The position numbers were made by a program, and so were the translations under genes. A stretch of 31,080 bases of DNA from DATDCV01 sp036524155. Lineage in GTDB: Bacteria; Verrucomicrobiota; Verrucomicrobiia; Limisphaerales; UBA8199. Shown in pieces: positions 19,313 to 27,953 of the stretch (position 1 is its first letter; each line of letters begins with the position of its first letter). The stretch lies in the NCBI GenBank assembly GCA_036524155.1, contig DATDCV010000668.1, forward strand, positions 1-31,080. Direction: 5' to 3'. Under the pieces are notes generated by a model. It ran no database searches. It had not been told where the DNA came from and was given only the letters and a program-made list of their open reading frames with translations.

Positions 19313-21790
19313 TTATCTCTCGATTCCCTGGTCGGGCCGCGGCGGAAACAACCGCTCGAAATTCACCGGCTTCAGGAACGGCTTCCCGCGATGATAGTTG
19401 ACGACGTTTTCGAGAAACTGGAGGGAGAGATCCGTCCCGAGTATGATTCGCGCGTTCACGTTGTACAGCACCGCCAGGTCGGAAACATGATCGATTAGCA
19501 GGCTAAACTTCTGCGTCGCGGCTTTGAGCTCCTCGAAGGCGCCCCGCATGGTCGCCAGGCCCGATTCGAGCTGCGCCACAAATTCCTCCTGTTTGAGTTC
19601 CGTGCGGTGGCGAAAGGCCGAGTCAAAGTTGACGATGCCCCGGCGGTAGTTGTTGAGCGCGGCGAAGAAATCGCGATAGCTTTCGGTGCGATTGACCAGG
19701 TAATCGAGCTCGGGCCGGCTTTGGGGCAGCACCTTCGACGATGCCGCCCGCATGAGCGACAGGGCCTCGTCGAGCAGGCGGATTGAGCCTTCCCGTTTGG
19801 CGATAAAGGCGGGCGCCTGTTCGATGAGGTGTCGCCACGCGGCGGCGGTTGGGCCGGCATAGGGGTTCTTTTGGCGATAGAACATCGTCACTGCGTTGAC
19901 CTCCCGCGTGCCGCTGCAGCATAGCAGGATCCCGTAGCCGCCTTCGTACTCGTAGTAGTTCAGATAAAGCTGGTGCTCTTCCAGCTTCAGCAAAGCCTTG
20001 GTCATCTCCTCGGCGGCCGCCAGGCCGAAGATGCGCTCCGCGCTGCGGCGGTAAAACCGCTCCGCGGTGAGGTCCGGCTCCCAGCCTGCCTCCGCCAGAA
20101 AGCTGCTGGTGTACTCCGTCCCGCGGGGCCGGTCCACCTGCCCGGCGAAACCGGACAAGCCGTGCTTGAAGCCGTCGACCGCAATGTGGTCGCGTTCGAC
20201 GAACTGGCGCACGTTGAATTGCATGCCGAACATTTCGAAATCGTCGTCGATGCGCGGTTGCATGACGCGCTCGCGTTGGCCCATCCCGCCAAAATACTCC
20301 ATCGGCATGCCGGCGGGCGTCCAGACGCCACTCGATTCCAGCGACGCGAACGGGACCTCAGCCGGCAGCTTACGGTTCCACAGGGGCAACGCGTAGCCCC
20401 GGCCCACGGTCATCAGGCCCAGCTTGAGCCCCGGCGCCACTTCATCGCGCTTTTTCAGCAGGTAAGAGAACAAGTCGAAATAGGCGATGTTCGAGTCAAT
20501 CATCCGGTCGGCGTCGACACTGTAGAAATTCGCCAGCATGCCGCTCCACGGCAGGTACAACGTCCGGAGCTCCTGGTACTGCGCACGATGTTGCTCGAAG
20601 AAGTCCCGGTATTTTCCAAACGCCAGGTCCTGGTAGTTTTCGGCGAAATTGAGGTAGACACCTTCCGCCCCGGGGAAGGTATCGCGCAGCGCCTTCAGAC
20701 GGTTGACCTGGATCTCCCGGTTGACGGGATCCAGCGGATGAACGTAACTGCCGGCCAGGTAATTGAATGGCGCATCGCCCACGATCTCGCTGAACCGCGC
20801 CAGGTTCGGCGGCAGCGTGCCCAACTCCACTGCCAGCCAAACCTTGATGTTCCTCCGGGCGGCATGAGCGATGAACCGCTGTAGCAGGTTGGTCGAATAC
20901 GCGAAGGCCTCCTCCGGCGTCTCCGTCCGCTGCATTTCCAAAGGTGCCATTCGGGGACGGTCCTTGAAATGCTCGCGCCCGATTGAAACGTCCTCGATGG
21001 TCCGTGTGCCAAACCCGCCGAACGCCCAGGTGTGATACCCGCTTTCTTTGAACGAAACATCCCCCAGCGCCTTGGTCTCGCCGCGGTAAGAGAACTTGAG
21101 CCAGGGAGTGTAGGAGAACCACCAGAACTGGAGGTAATTGCATTTCATCCGGCACATCTGGTTCAGCAATTGCTCATAGTCCGGCCAGGAATACATCGTC
21201 AGGTTGTCATAAACCGCGGTATGGAGAAAACCGCGCCGGGGAAATGCCGGTTCCTTTTTCACGTCCAGTTCGGGCAGAGCCAATGAATTCGTTCGCGCCG
21301 GCACAATGTCTCCGGTCAGGCGAAACGTGATGCCGAGCCGCTCAAGCAGTTCGTAAGCCCCGTAGAGAGTGCCCGCATCTTCTTTGCCGGACACGACGAC
21401 AGCCGGCCGGCCATTCTGAACGAAGGTCTTCAGCACAAAGCCTTCGGCTTTCAGGCTGTCCGGTTCCGGCATCACAAGTCCCGCGGGTAGCCTATTCGGG
21501 CCGTTGCGGCCGAGGAGAATCAGGCTCTCTGCGGCTGGCCGCTCCGCCGGGTTCCCGCCGACCACGATGGGCAAACGAACTCCTGACAGTTTGGCGATAT
21601 AATCCTGGAGTTCGGTCGCGGCATAACGAGTGAGTTCCCCGGTCTTTGCGTCGAGAATGATAGCCGCTCCGGGTTTGCCATCTTTGACCAAGGGCACTTC
21701 GGCCAGGCAGGAACCCGGGTAGACCGGCCACAGCGCCAGGCAGCCGCAAAGAAATCCCCATCCTATCCGCGGAGCAACCTCGTGGTTCAT
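19313..21790 (-). CDS. Secreted glycoside-hydrolase-like protein with alpha-glucuronidase-type N-domain
   Basis: This 825-residue protein has a signal peptide (about 10-30). Residues about 40-180 match the pattern of the N-terminal domain shared by alpha-glucuronidases and some hexosaminidases: AATELQDYIAKLSGVRLPI, LILLGRNG and AGTLYGAYELLERLGITF. The next 350 residues look like a TIM barrel (FPRRGFLHTAVYDN, MKCNYLQFWWFSYTPW, IKVWLAVELG, GVYLNFAENYQD). The C-terminus is mostly helical. It probably acts on polysaccharide outside the cytoplasm; substrate and catalytic residues cannot be fixed from the sequence, and an inactive or carbohydrate-binding role is not excluded. The PHP gene lies 88 bp upstream on the same strand. 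Confidence 0.75.
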   Translation of the reverse strand: MNHEVAPRIGWGFLCGCLALWPVYPGSCLAEVPLVKDGKPGAAIILDAKTGELTRYAATELQDYIAKLSGVRLPIVVGGNPAERPAAESLILLGRNGPNRLPAGLVMPEPDSLKAEGFVLKTFVQNGRPAVVVSGKEDAGTLYGAYELLERLGITFRLTGDIVPARTNSLALPELDVKKEPAFPRRGFLHTAVYDNLTMYSWPDYEQLLNQMCRMKCNYLQFWWFSYTPWLKFSYRGETKALGDVSFKESGYHTWAFGGFGTRTIEDVSIGREHFKDRPRMAPLEMQRTETPEEAFAYSTNLLQRFIAHAARRNIKVWLAVELGTLPPNLARFSEIVGDAPFNYLAGSYVHPLDPVNREIQVNRLKALRDTFPGAEGVYLNFAENYQDLAFGKYRDFFEQHRAQYQELRTLYLPWSGMLANFYSVDADRMIDSNIAYFDLFSYLLKKRDEVAPGLKLGLMTVGRGYALPLWNRKLPAEVPFASLESSGVWTPAGMPMEYFGGMGQRERVMQPRIDDDFEMFGMQFNVRQFVERDHIAVDGFKHGLSGFAGQVDRPRGTEYTSSFLAEAGWEPDLTAERFYRRSAERIFGLAAAEEMTKALLKLEEHQLYLNYYEYEGGYGILLCCSGTREVNAVTMFYRQKNPYAGPTAAAWRHLIEQAPAFIAKREGSIRLLDEALSLMRAASSKVLPQSRPELDYLVNRTESYRDFFAALNNYRRGIVNFDSAFRHRTELKQEEFVAQLESGLATMRGAFEELKAATQKFSLLIDHVSDLAVLYNVNARIILGTDLSLQFLENVVNYHRGKPFLKPVNFERLFPPRPDQGIER

Positions 21791-21878
21791 TGCGGCAGTC
21801 TACAGGGCGTCCGGCCCTCCCGGAAGTCCCAACCTCGAGGAGCTGATATTCAGCTAAACTGCGGGCTCGGGGCTGCGG

Positions 21879-22679
21879 CTAGAGGTTGGTTTCCTCGCGC
21901 CGCCGTCCGCTGAAGCGGCAATAACGGCTGTAGCGGGCTTCTTTGGCCATGGCGACTGCCTCGGCGAAATTCATGCCTACTTCACCCGGCGCGTGTGCGT
22001 CGGAGCCAAAAGTAATCGGCACCTCCAACTCGGCGGCCAGCGCGAGGATGCGGGGGCTCGGGTAGATTTCGTGGCACTCTTTGCGCAGGCCCGCAGTATT
22101 GATTTCGATTGCGGCGCCGGCAGCCCGGGCGGCCTCGAGAAATTTTCGAAACAGTCCCGTGCAGTCCGCGGCGGGATAAAAGCAGAACTTTTTGCACAGA
22201 TCGACATGGCCGATAATGTCGAAGAGGCGCGATTCGGCGGCCAGTGTGAGCCGCTCGAAATAAGCAGACCACACTGCGAACGGGTCGTGCTCTTTCCATT
22301 CCGAGAGTTGCCGGGGATTGTCGATCGCCCACGACGGCGAAATGTAATGGACCGAGCCGATCAAGTAATCCCAGGGATGGCGAGCGGCCAGCTCTTGCAC
22401 CCAGGACTCGAAGCCGGGAATGAAGTCAACCTCCAAACCGAGCTTAATGGTCAACTGCGGGTACCGGCGGCGGGCCTCCTCGACCTGTTCGACATAAAGG
22501 TCCAGGTCGGCTGCGCGCATGCGCCAATCGTCAAAGTCGTCCTTGGGCATGGGGCTATGATCGGAAAAGCCGATCTCAGAGAGGCCAATCTCGAGCGCCT
22601 GCGCCGCGTAGTCGACGGGCGAGCCGGTCGCATGACGGCACAATGGCGTGTGCATATGGTAGTCAGCAGGAAACGGCAT
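21879..22679 (-). CDS. PHP-domain phosphoesterase, histidinol-phosphatase HisJ-like
   Basis: This 266-residue protein has PHP metal-binding motifs: DYHMHTPLCRHATG at the start, IGFSDHSPMP, KLGLEVDFIPG, GSVHYI, IGHVDLCKKF and TFGSDAHAPGEVG. This is the pattern of HisJ-type histidinol phosphatases (L-histidinol phosphate to L-histidinol), though related PHP enzymes share it. The ATG at 22679 is chosen because the motif begins six residues later; the frame continues upstream, but those codons are the palindromic repeat. No Shine-Dalgarno is present, since the repeat ends seven bases before the ATG. Confidence 0.85.
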   Translation of the reverse strand: MPFPADYHMHTPLCRHATGSPVDYAAQALEIGLSEIGFSDHSPMPKDDFDDWRMRAADLDLYVEQVEEARRRYPQLTIKLGLEVDFIPGFESWVQELAARHPWDYLIGSVHYISPSWAIDNPRQLSEWKEHDPFAVWSAYFERLTLAAESRLFDIIGHVDLCKKFCFYPAADCTGLFRKFLEAARAAGAAIEINTAGLRKECHEIYPSPRILALAAELEVPITFGSDAHAPGEVGMNFAEAVAMAKEARYSRYCRFSGRRREETNL

Positions 22680-22685
22680 AAGTAA

Positions 22686-22712
22686 CGGCGCGCGGACTTT
22701 AGTCCGCAGCAA
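22686..22712. repeat. Palindromic repeat singlet upstream of the PHP gene
   Basis: One copy of the GCGGACT-N2-AGTCCGC palindrome with flanks. It shares about 34 bases, through AATGTTCG, with the inverted arm at 22852-22879, so it may be a leftover of another doublet. Confidence 0.85.
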
Positions 22713-22776
22713 TGTTCGACTTCACTATGACCAAATTCAGTTGCATCTGAACCTTGTTCGCCATGGACAAGCAATG

Positions 22777-22879
22777 GTGCGCGGACTTTAGTCCGCAGCA
22801 ATTCTCGATCGGCTCATCCCATCGAAGCTCCGGAAACCTCGGTTCACGAACATTGCTGCGGACTAAAGTCCGCGCGCCG
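22777..22879. repeat. REPIN-like inverted palindromic doublet, copy B
   Basis: Arms at 22777-22802 and 22852-22879 are inverted copies carrying GCGGACTTTAGTCCGC. Total length and centre length nearly match copy A, and the bases at both centre edges are alike (CGAAAGTTGC in A, CGAACATTGC in B). This supports one mobile family rather than chance hairpins. Confidence 0.9.
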
Positions 22880-22924
22880 ATGCCCCGCTTGGTTCACGCT
22901 TCGACGACCTTTCGCGACGTAAAC

Positions 22925-22967
22925 GAATCTGCGCAGAGGCGCCATCCGGAGCGCTCTGCGCAGATTC
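22925..22967. terminator. Strong 14-bp perfect hairpin downstream of the lipoprotein gene
   Basis: GAATCTGCGCAGAG (22925-22938) pairs perfectly with CTCTGCGCAGATTC (22954-22967) around a 15-base centre. It lies 25 bp past the stop of the lipoprotein gene. There is no real U-run, so intrinsic termination is only a guess; mRNA 3'-end protection is an alternative. Confidence 0.55.
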
Positions 22968-22992
22968 AAAACCGCGCGATTTAGTGGCCGGC

Positions 22993-23349
22993 TTATTGAG
23001 GAGCGGGCGGAGCTTTGGCGGCGATTTGCTTCACTTGTTCGAAGACGTCACTGGCCATCTTCTTCTGCTCCTCAGTCAAAGCGGGGTTGGTGGTGACTTT
23101 TTCCATTTCCATCAGCGCCTTGTCGTACTGACGGTAACGGAACGCCATCACCACGCCACGCACACCGCTTTGGAGGTCGGCATTGCCGCCCGCATCAACG
23201 GAGGCTTGCAGCTTCGGCAAATCGACTTTGACCCCTTCCACCTCCAGTGGTGCGATCGAATTCCCTTCGGGCAACTTCTTGCCGCAGCCCGCGATTCCGG
23301 CCAATCCAACGGCCAATATCAGACCAACAACCAGGTTTCTTAATTTCAT
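22993..23349 (-). CDS. Small exported lipoprotein
   Basis: This 118-residue protein from the ATG at 23349 has a lipoprotein signal (MKLRNLVVGLILAVGLAG) and lipobox IAGC, with the lipidated Cys followed by GKK. The rest is hydrophilic and helical (YRQYDKALMEMEKV, EEQKKMASDVFEQVKQIAA) and ends in Ala/Pro. No family is recognised. It lies 41 bp downstream of the pseudopilin gene on the same strand and is probably cotranscribed with it. Confidence 0.8.
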   Translation of the reverse strand: MKLRNLVVGLILAVGLAGIAGCGKKLPEGNSIAPLEVEGVKVDLPKLQASVDAGGNADLQSGVRGVVMAFRYRQYDKALMEMEKVTTNPALTEEQKKMASDVFEQVKQIAAKAPPAPQ

Positions 23350-23390
23350 AGGTAGTTTCTGTTTGGTGTGCACTCTGCTCAAAATCCCCG

Positions 23391-24269
23391 CTACCTTGCC
23401 CTTACGGTTGTGTTTTCAGCCAGCCAATGCATGTCGAGCCAGGAGTCCCCCGCCGGAACATTCAGAGCCATCGATCCATTGTACAGAATGGGCGCGCGCG
23501 CAATCTTGCTTCCCTTCCATTTCCGGTTCTCAGAATGACCGTCTGCGAAACAAAACTCGCCGGCGCCATTGTGGAACGCTGCCGGGAAATCGATGATCTG
23601 GGATTCGCTCTGCGGGCTGGTCGGGAGGTTGCCAGTGACAGCGTTTGCAAATGCCGCGTCATTGATGCTGTCGGGATGCTCGTCAATGAAAACGAACGTC
23701 TTTACGGAGTTAACGATCCCGGAGTTTTTGCCATAAGTCCGCCAAACCGTCTGGCCGGTGTTGTAGGTTTTATCGAGCCACTCGCCCCGGCTAAACACCT
23801 GGCTCATCGAGATGCTGCGGACACGCGGCAGGCGCTGGGTGCCTACCGTCACCATCGAAGCATCTTGCGGGCACTTAAAAACGCCCGCCGACTTGCCGAC
23901 ATAGGTCCACATCGGGCCTACCGCAATGTCCTGGTTGATGTCCCAGTTTGACCGGTTGTTGCCGTTAAAATCGAGGTTTCCACTGATCCAGTTCGGCCGC
24001 AATTCCGCAGGATAAATTCCCGACTGGCAGGTGAGCACATAGTCATTGTTATCATCGCTCCATTGCCGCCATCCCAGGCTCTGCTGCCGGCCGTTATTCA
24101 GACATTTTATCGCCTGCGCCTTGGCCTTGGATTTTGAAAGGACGGGGAGCAGCATCGAGGCCAGAATCGCGATAATCGCGATCACCACCAGGAGCTCGAT
24201 TAGCGTAAAACCATTGCGGGGGTGCTGCCGAGCGCTGGTTCGACCCGGAGCGTTAAGTTGAATTTTCAT
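23391..24269 (-). CDS. Type II secretion-type pseudopilin (prepilin N-terminal methylation domain, H-X9-DG type)
   Basis: This 292-residue protein has the class III signal RNG-FTLIELLVVIAIIAILASM, cleaved between Gly and Phe by prepilin peptidase, with Glu at +5. The C-terminal domain has the HNGAGEFCFADGH pattern (His-x9-Asp-Gly) typical of the large families of such proteins in Planctomycetes and Verrucomicrobia. These proteins probably assemble into a pseudopilus or an exported surface structure. The same frame stays open upstream into the GH2 gene, but the prepilin signal fixes the start at 24269. Confidence 0.92.
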   Translation of the reverse strand: MKIQLNAPGRTSARQHPRNGFTLIELLVVIAIIAILASMLLPVLSKSKAKAQAIKCLNNGRQQSLGWRQWSDDNNDYVLTCQSGIYPAELRPNWISGNLDFNGNNRSNWDINQDIAVGPMWTYVGKSAGVFKCPQDASMVTVGTQRLPRVRSISMSQVFSRGEWLDKTYNTGQTVWRTYGKNSGIVNSVKTFVFIDEHPDSINDAAFANAVTGNLPTSPQSESQIIDFPAAFHNGAGEFCFADGHSENRKWKGSKIARAPILYNGSMALNVPAGDSWLDMHWLAENTTVRAR

Positions 24270-24372
24270 GATCTGTCGTTTCAGTCGTTGGTCAGGCGGC
24301 CGTGCAACCGCAGAATCAGGTCTGCTACAATCTACTTGTTCAGGCCGGGTCCGTAAAGGGAATTGTAGGCGC

Positions 24373-27099
24373 TCACCGAAACAGGTCAAGCGCTGGGTTT
24401 GGGACCGTTTCCGGACGCAGGCGGGCTTTAGCGTGCTGCCACACCTCATCGGGAAGCGCGTGCCGGGGTGAGGGCGCCGATTGGAGATGTTCCAGCAGCA
24501 AGCCCAACAGCCACCTGCCGGCAGCATTCTCTTTCCCCCCGTGCCGGAGAGCGCTGACCAGCATGCGGCCTTTCCCGACGCGGGTCTCAAAGACCAACCC
24601 GTGGGTTTTGACCGTCCGTTGGTCGTGTGTGTCCCACAACAGCAGGATGGGATCGAAGGCGTCGAGGTGCGCGAGGTTCGGAACGACCTGCGAGGAGAGA
24701 TCGAAGGGCTGTACTTCCAGCCACAACTCCCGTGGTACCCGCGGGCTGAAGCCGCTGTCCGGCACGTAGGGCGCGCCGCGCAGAAACCAATGAGCATCGA
24801 GTGCGAAGCTATGTCGTTGCCCATCAGGCAGCAGCAGGACCCGGCCGCCGGACTCGAGGAAACTGGCCAGTTGGTCATCAAAGTGCGCCGCCACCACGAT
24901 CGCTTCGGAGTCGCCTCCCTCGTAACGCCTGCTGCCGGGGAAAAGCTCTTGCCCCAGGGAGGCAGCGAGGGAACTGTGCAATTGCATATCGTCTGCAGAA
25001 ACATGCCGGGGCGGAACCACCCAGACAGGCCATTCGTTCCGAAACTCGGCGGCGGACGTTTTGAGCGAGGCGCGCACCAGGAAGTGCGAGGCGCTGGTCA
25101 CCTGCGGTAGAGGCCAATCCAGGTTCGTTAGCACGGCCAGTGTGCCGGGATTTTGGTTAATATTGGTCGAGGTCACACGCGGCATGACCTCGGTGGCGGA
25201 AGCCGGGGAGCTTAGCGGCTCCAAGCCCACCTCCAGCCGGCCGCCCTCTAAGGCCTGCAGACCGAAATGGCTCAGCAGGACCTGGGCCTCGAGGCGTTCA
25301 CCGGAAGAGAAGCTGCGCCGGTCGTTTTCGGTTTTGAGCAGGCACATTGTGTCGCGCTGCCACTGCCAGTCGGTCGAGGACCACTTGGGTTTGCCCTGGT
25401 AATCGAGCAGCCCCATCGAACACATCGGGATGTCACGAATAACGGTAATCACATAACCGCCGTAGGGAACCTCGCGCCGGAAAGCTTCCATCTGGAATTT
25501 ACGCATCAAGAAGCCATAACGGAGCGAGTCTGATGTGAGCTGGTCCAACCCGCCGGGTCCGGCGATCCGGCGCATCCGCTCGGTCCAGCCTGCCATGTCA
25601 TCGATTATCGCCGGCGCCCACCAGAGGCGCTGGCCGCCCAGGCGCTCGAGCGCGGCCTTCCGGTCCACCCAGGTGTCGGCAGCCGTGGTCTCACCCAGGA
25701 CCAGCGGTTTGAGGCCATGCGCGAGGATGTGCTCATTGAAGCCCTCCAACCGCTTCACCCAATCGCTATTGTTCCCGTAAGGGTGGTCGTCGTAAAAGTC
25801 GTGGACCCGGTTCCAGCCAATCCAGCTCGAATCATCTTCCACCACCGCGCCGGGGATCGCCTCGTGCGCCGCGTCGTATAGGCTCTGGATTACTTTCAAT
25901 TCAGCGGACGCACCCGTCTCGCAGGTCAGGCTACGCAGGATCACCGACGGATGGTTGCGATCGTACAAGAAGAACTCGCGAAACTCGCGCCGCAGCGGCT
26001 CGAGAAACTTCTCGGTCAGGTTTGGATGCCACGTGGGATACTCCATCCAGGTCAGCACGCCCATCTCGTCCGCCATTTCGAGGTACTGCCGCGGCGGAAC
26101 CCACAGGCAGAATTTCATCAAGTTGAAGCCATTGGTCAGGGCGAACTCGAGTTCCTTGCGCCAGACTGCTTCGCCGGGATTGGGCTCGACCAAGGGTGCG
26201 GAATAGCCCCAGTTGAGAATGCCGCGGACGTTGAGGGGATGGCCATTGAGCCGCAATTCCGGCCCGAAAACAGCGATCGAACGGAAAGCGGCCCGGGTGA
26301 CCAACCGGTCGCCCGGCTCACCCGGCAGCGAAATCTCGACCTCGTAAAGATTGGGCTCGGCCGGAGACCATAATTTGGCATTCGGAATTGAGGCGCGAAG
26401 CTGGAGCGTGCTATCCGTCAGACGCGCCGTCGGGGCGAGTTCGCTCCAGGTCGTCTGTCCACGCAGCCGGCATCTGAGTTCTGCATCAGTTGTCCCCCGG
26501 GCTGCCGAGCCTTTCAGCGGCAGATCCAGGCGGAGCGTGCCAGTAGCGGGGTCGCCGATGGCCAGCACCGCCGTGTCATCAACATAGGTCCCCGGCACGA
26601 TCAGCAGCGCGACCCCTTGCCATAAGCCGCCGAAATGCGGCGCGATGATTGGCAGGAAACCCTGCGTGTTGTGCCCCACTTTTTCGTCCAGACGAACCCG
26701 GACGTCGTGACGCTGCCCTGGCGTTTCGCCCAGCGCATCGGTGATGTCGAACCGGAAAGGCGTCCAGCCGCCCAGATGCGTTCCCAGGCGCTTATCATCG
26801 AGCCAGACTTCCGCCTCGGTGGCGGCGGCGTCAAAGTGCAGGAGAACGCGCTGACCGGCGGAGGGCGTCAGCGGCTCGAGACTTTTGCGATACCAGCCGA
26901 CGCCGTGGAAATTGGTGCCTTCATGCGACTGAAAGCTCGAGGGAACGGCGACCGTTTTCCAATCATTCGAGGCTGCCCCTTCGCGTTGAAACAGCCAGTC
27001 GCCATCCAGAGAGATAGTGTGCCGGGGCATTTCCGGTTGCGCGCCGAACACTGCGGACGCCAAAAGTCCCCCCACCATCAGATGCAATGCAAAACTCAT
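24373..27099 (-). CDS. Secreted glycoside hydrolase family 2 protein
   Basis: This 908-residue protein from the ATG at 27099 has a signal peptide (FALHLMVGGLLASAVFG). A GH2 sugar-binding domain follows (LDGDWLFQ, FHGVGWYRKSLE, AEVWLDDKRLGTHLGGWTPF), then an Ig-like domain and a TIM barrel (LNGHPLNVRGILNWG, YDRNHPSVILRSLTCE, KPLVLGE). Glu394 and Glu470 sit where the acid/base and nucleophile are expected, but the Asn normally before the acid/base Glu is Cys393. The last 350 residues have no clear domain. Likely a beta-glycosidase of unknown specificity. The frame is open to a GTG at 27189, but those codons are a repeat tract that would break up the signal peptide. Confidence 0.9.
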   Translation of the reverse strand: MSFALHLMVGGLLASAVFGAQPEMPRHTISLDGDWLFQREGAASNDWKTVAVPSSFQSHEGTNFHGVGWYRKSLEPLTPSAGQRVLLHFDAAATEAEVWLDDKRLGTHLGGWTPFRFDITDALGETPGQRHDVRVRLDEKVGHNTQGFLPIIAPHFGGLWQGVALLIVPGTYVDDTAVLAIGDPATGTLRLDLPLKGSAARGTTDAELRCRLRGQTTWSELAPTARLTDSTLQLRASIPNAKLWSPAEPNLYEVEISLPGEPGDRLVTRAAFRSIAVFGPELRLNGHPLNVRGILNWGYSAPLVEPNPGEAVWRKELEFALTNGFNLMKFCLWVPPRQYLEMADEMGVLTWMEYPTWHPNLTEKFLEPLRREFREFFLYDRNHPSVILRSLTCETGASAELKVIQSLYDAAHEAIPGAVVEDDSSWIGWNRVHDFYDDHPYGNNSDWVKRLEGFNEHILAHGLKPLVLGETTAADTWVDRKAALERLGGQRLWWAPAIIDDMAGWTERMRRIAGPGGLDQLTSDSLRYGFLMRKFQMEAFRREVPYGGYVITVIRDIPMCSMGLLDYQGKPKWSSTDWQWQRDTMCLLKTENDRRSFSSGERLEAQVLLSHFGLQALEGGRLEVGLEPLSSPASATEVMPRVTSTNINQNPGTLAVLTNLDWPLPQVTSASHFLVRASLKTSAAEFRNEWPVWVVPPRHVSADDMQLHSSLAASLGQELFPGSRRYEGGDSEAIVVAAHFDDQLASFLESGGRVLLLPDGQRHSFALDAHWFLRGAPYVPDSGFSPRVPRELWLEVQPFDLSSQVVPNLAHLDAFDPILLLWDTHDQRTVKTHGLVFETRVGKGRMLVSALRHGGKENAAGRWLLGLLLEHLQSAPSPRHALPDEVWQHAKARLRPETVPNPALDLFR

Positions 27100-27124
27100 T
27101 GTCTTTGACCGGGCGGATACAAGT

Positions 27125-27186
27125 TTTTCGGCCTTCCGGCTTCGGCCTGCTTTCGGATTTCGGATTTCGGGCTTCGGATTTCTTTT
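27125..27186. repeat. TTTCGGATTTCGG-type tandem tract
   Basis: Imperfect copies of CTTCGG, TTTCGGA and GGCTTCGGA are repeated between the FabI stop and the GH2 start. In the open frame they read on the minus strand as NPKPEIRNPKAG. It probably serves as a spacer or leader. Confidence 0.6.
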
Positions 27187-27953
27187 CACATCCCCATGAT
27201 CTGATACCCACAGTCTACGTAAATCACCTGCCCGGTAATCGCGGCGGCGCCGTCGGAGGCGAGGAACAGCCCGGTCGCTCCGAGTTCCTCAGGCAGCACG
27301 TTGCGTTTCAGAGGCGAGTGCGATTCGTAATGACGCAACATCTCAGAGAACCCCGCGATGCCCCGAGCAGCTATGGTGTTGACCGGGCCCGCGCTGATGC
27401 AGTTGACCCGGATTTTCTTCGGGCCGAGGTCGTAGGCAAGGTAGCGGGTGCTGGCCTCCAAGGCCGCCTTGGCGACACCCATAACGTTGTAGTGCGGCAC
27501 CACCTTCTCCGCTCCATAATAGCTCATCCCCAGGATGCTCCCGCCCTCCGTCATCAGCGGCGCGGCCGCCCGCGCCAGCGCCACCAGCGAATAGGCGCTC
27601 ACATCGTGCGCAATGCGGAACGCCTCCCGGCTCGTGTTGATGAACTCCCCCTCCAGGGCGTCTTTCGGAGCAAACGCCACCGAGTGCAGCAACAGGTGCA
27701 GTTTCCCGAATTTTCCCCGAACGGCCTCAAAAATGCCCGCTATCTCCTCGTCCCTCGTCACGTCGCACGGCAATATGAGAGTGTCGGCGCCGAATCCCGC
27801 CGCCAATTCCTCGACGTTTTCCTTGAGACGCTCCCCCTGGTACGTGAAGACAAGCTGAGCGCCGGCGTTGCGCCAGGCTTGCGCAATGGCCCACGCAATC
27901 GAGCGTTTATTGGCCACGCCGAAGACAATTCCAATTTTGCCGTTTAGTAACAT
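27186..27953 (-). CDS. fabI: Enoyl-[acyl-carrier-protein] reductase (NADH)
   Basis: This 255-residue cytoplasmic enzyme performs the last reduction of fatty-acid chain elongation. The FabI signature is clear: GIVFGVANKRSIAWAIA at the nucleotide site, CDVTRDEE, LHSVAFAP, and the catalytic pair Tyr155-x6-Lys162 in YNVMGVAKAALE, numbered within one residue of E. coli FabI. RVNCISAGPVNT and a C-terminal GYQIMGM are also typical. The GH2 gene starts 86 bp downstream on the same strand. No strong ribosome site is seen at the ATG. Confidence 0.97.
   Translation of the reverse strand: MLLNGKIGIVFGVANKRSIAWAIAQAWRNAGAQLVFTYQGERLKENVEELAAGFGADTLILPCDVTRDEEIAGIFEAVRGKFGKLHLLLHSVAFAPKDALEGEFINTSREAFRIAHDVSAYSLVALARAAAPLMTEGGSILGMSYYGAEKVVPHYNVMGVAKAALEASTRYLAYDLGPKKIRVNCISAGPVNTIAARGIAGFSEMLRHYESHSPLKRNVLPEELGATGLFLASDGAAAITGQVIYVDCGYQIMGM

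Noticed and set aside
22686..22879. CRISPR-like array
   Set aside because: Three repeats with uneven spacing in mixed orientations, each a short palindrome; this is a REP-type arrangement, not direct repeats with regular spacers.
24270..25004. Extension of the pseudopilin frame upstream into the GH2 gene
   Set aside because: The prepilin signal sequence must be near the N-terminus; the extension lies in another phase of the GH2 coding sequence.
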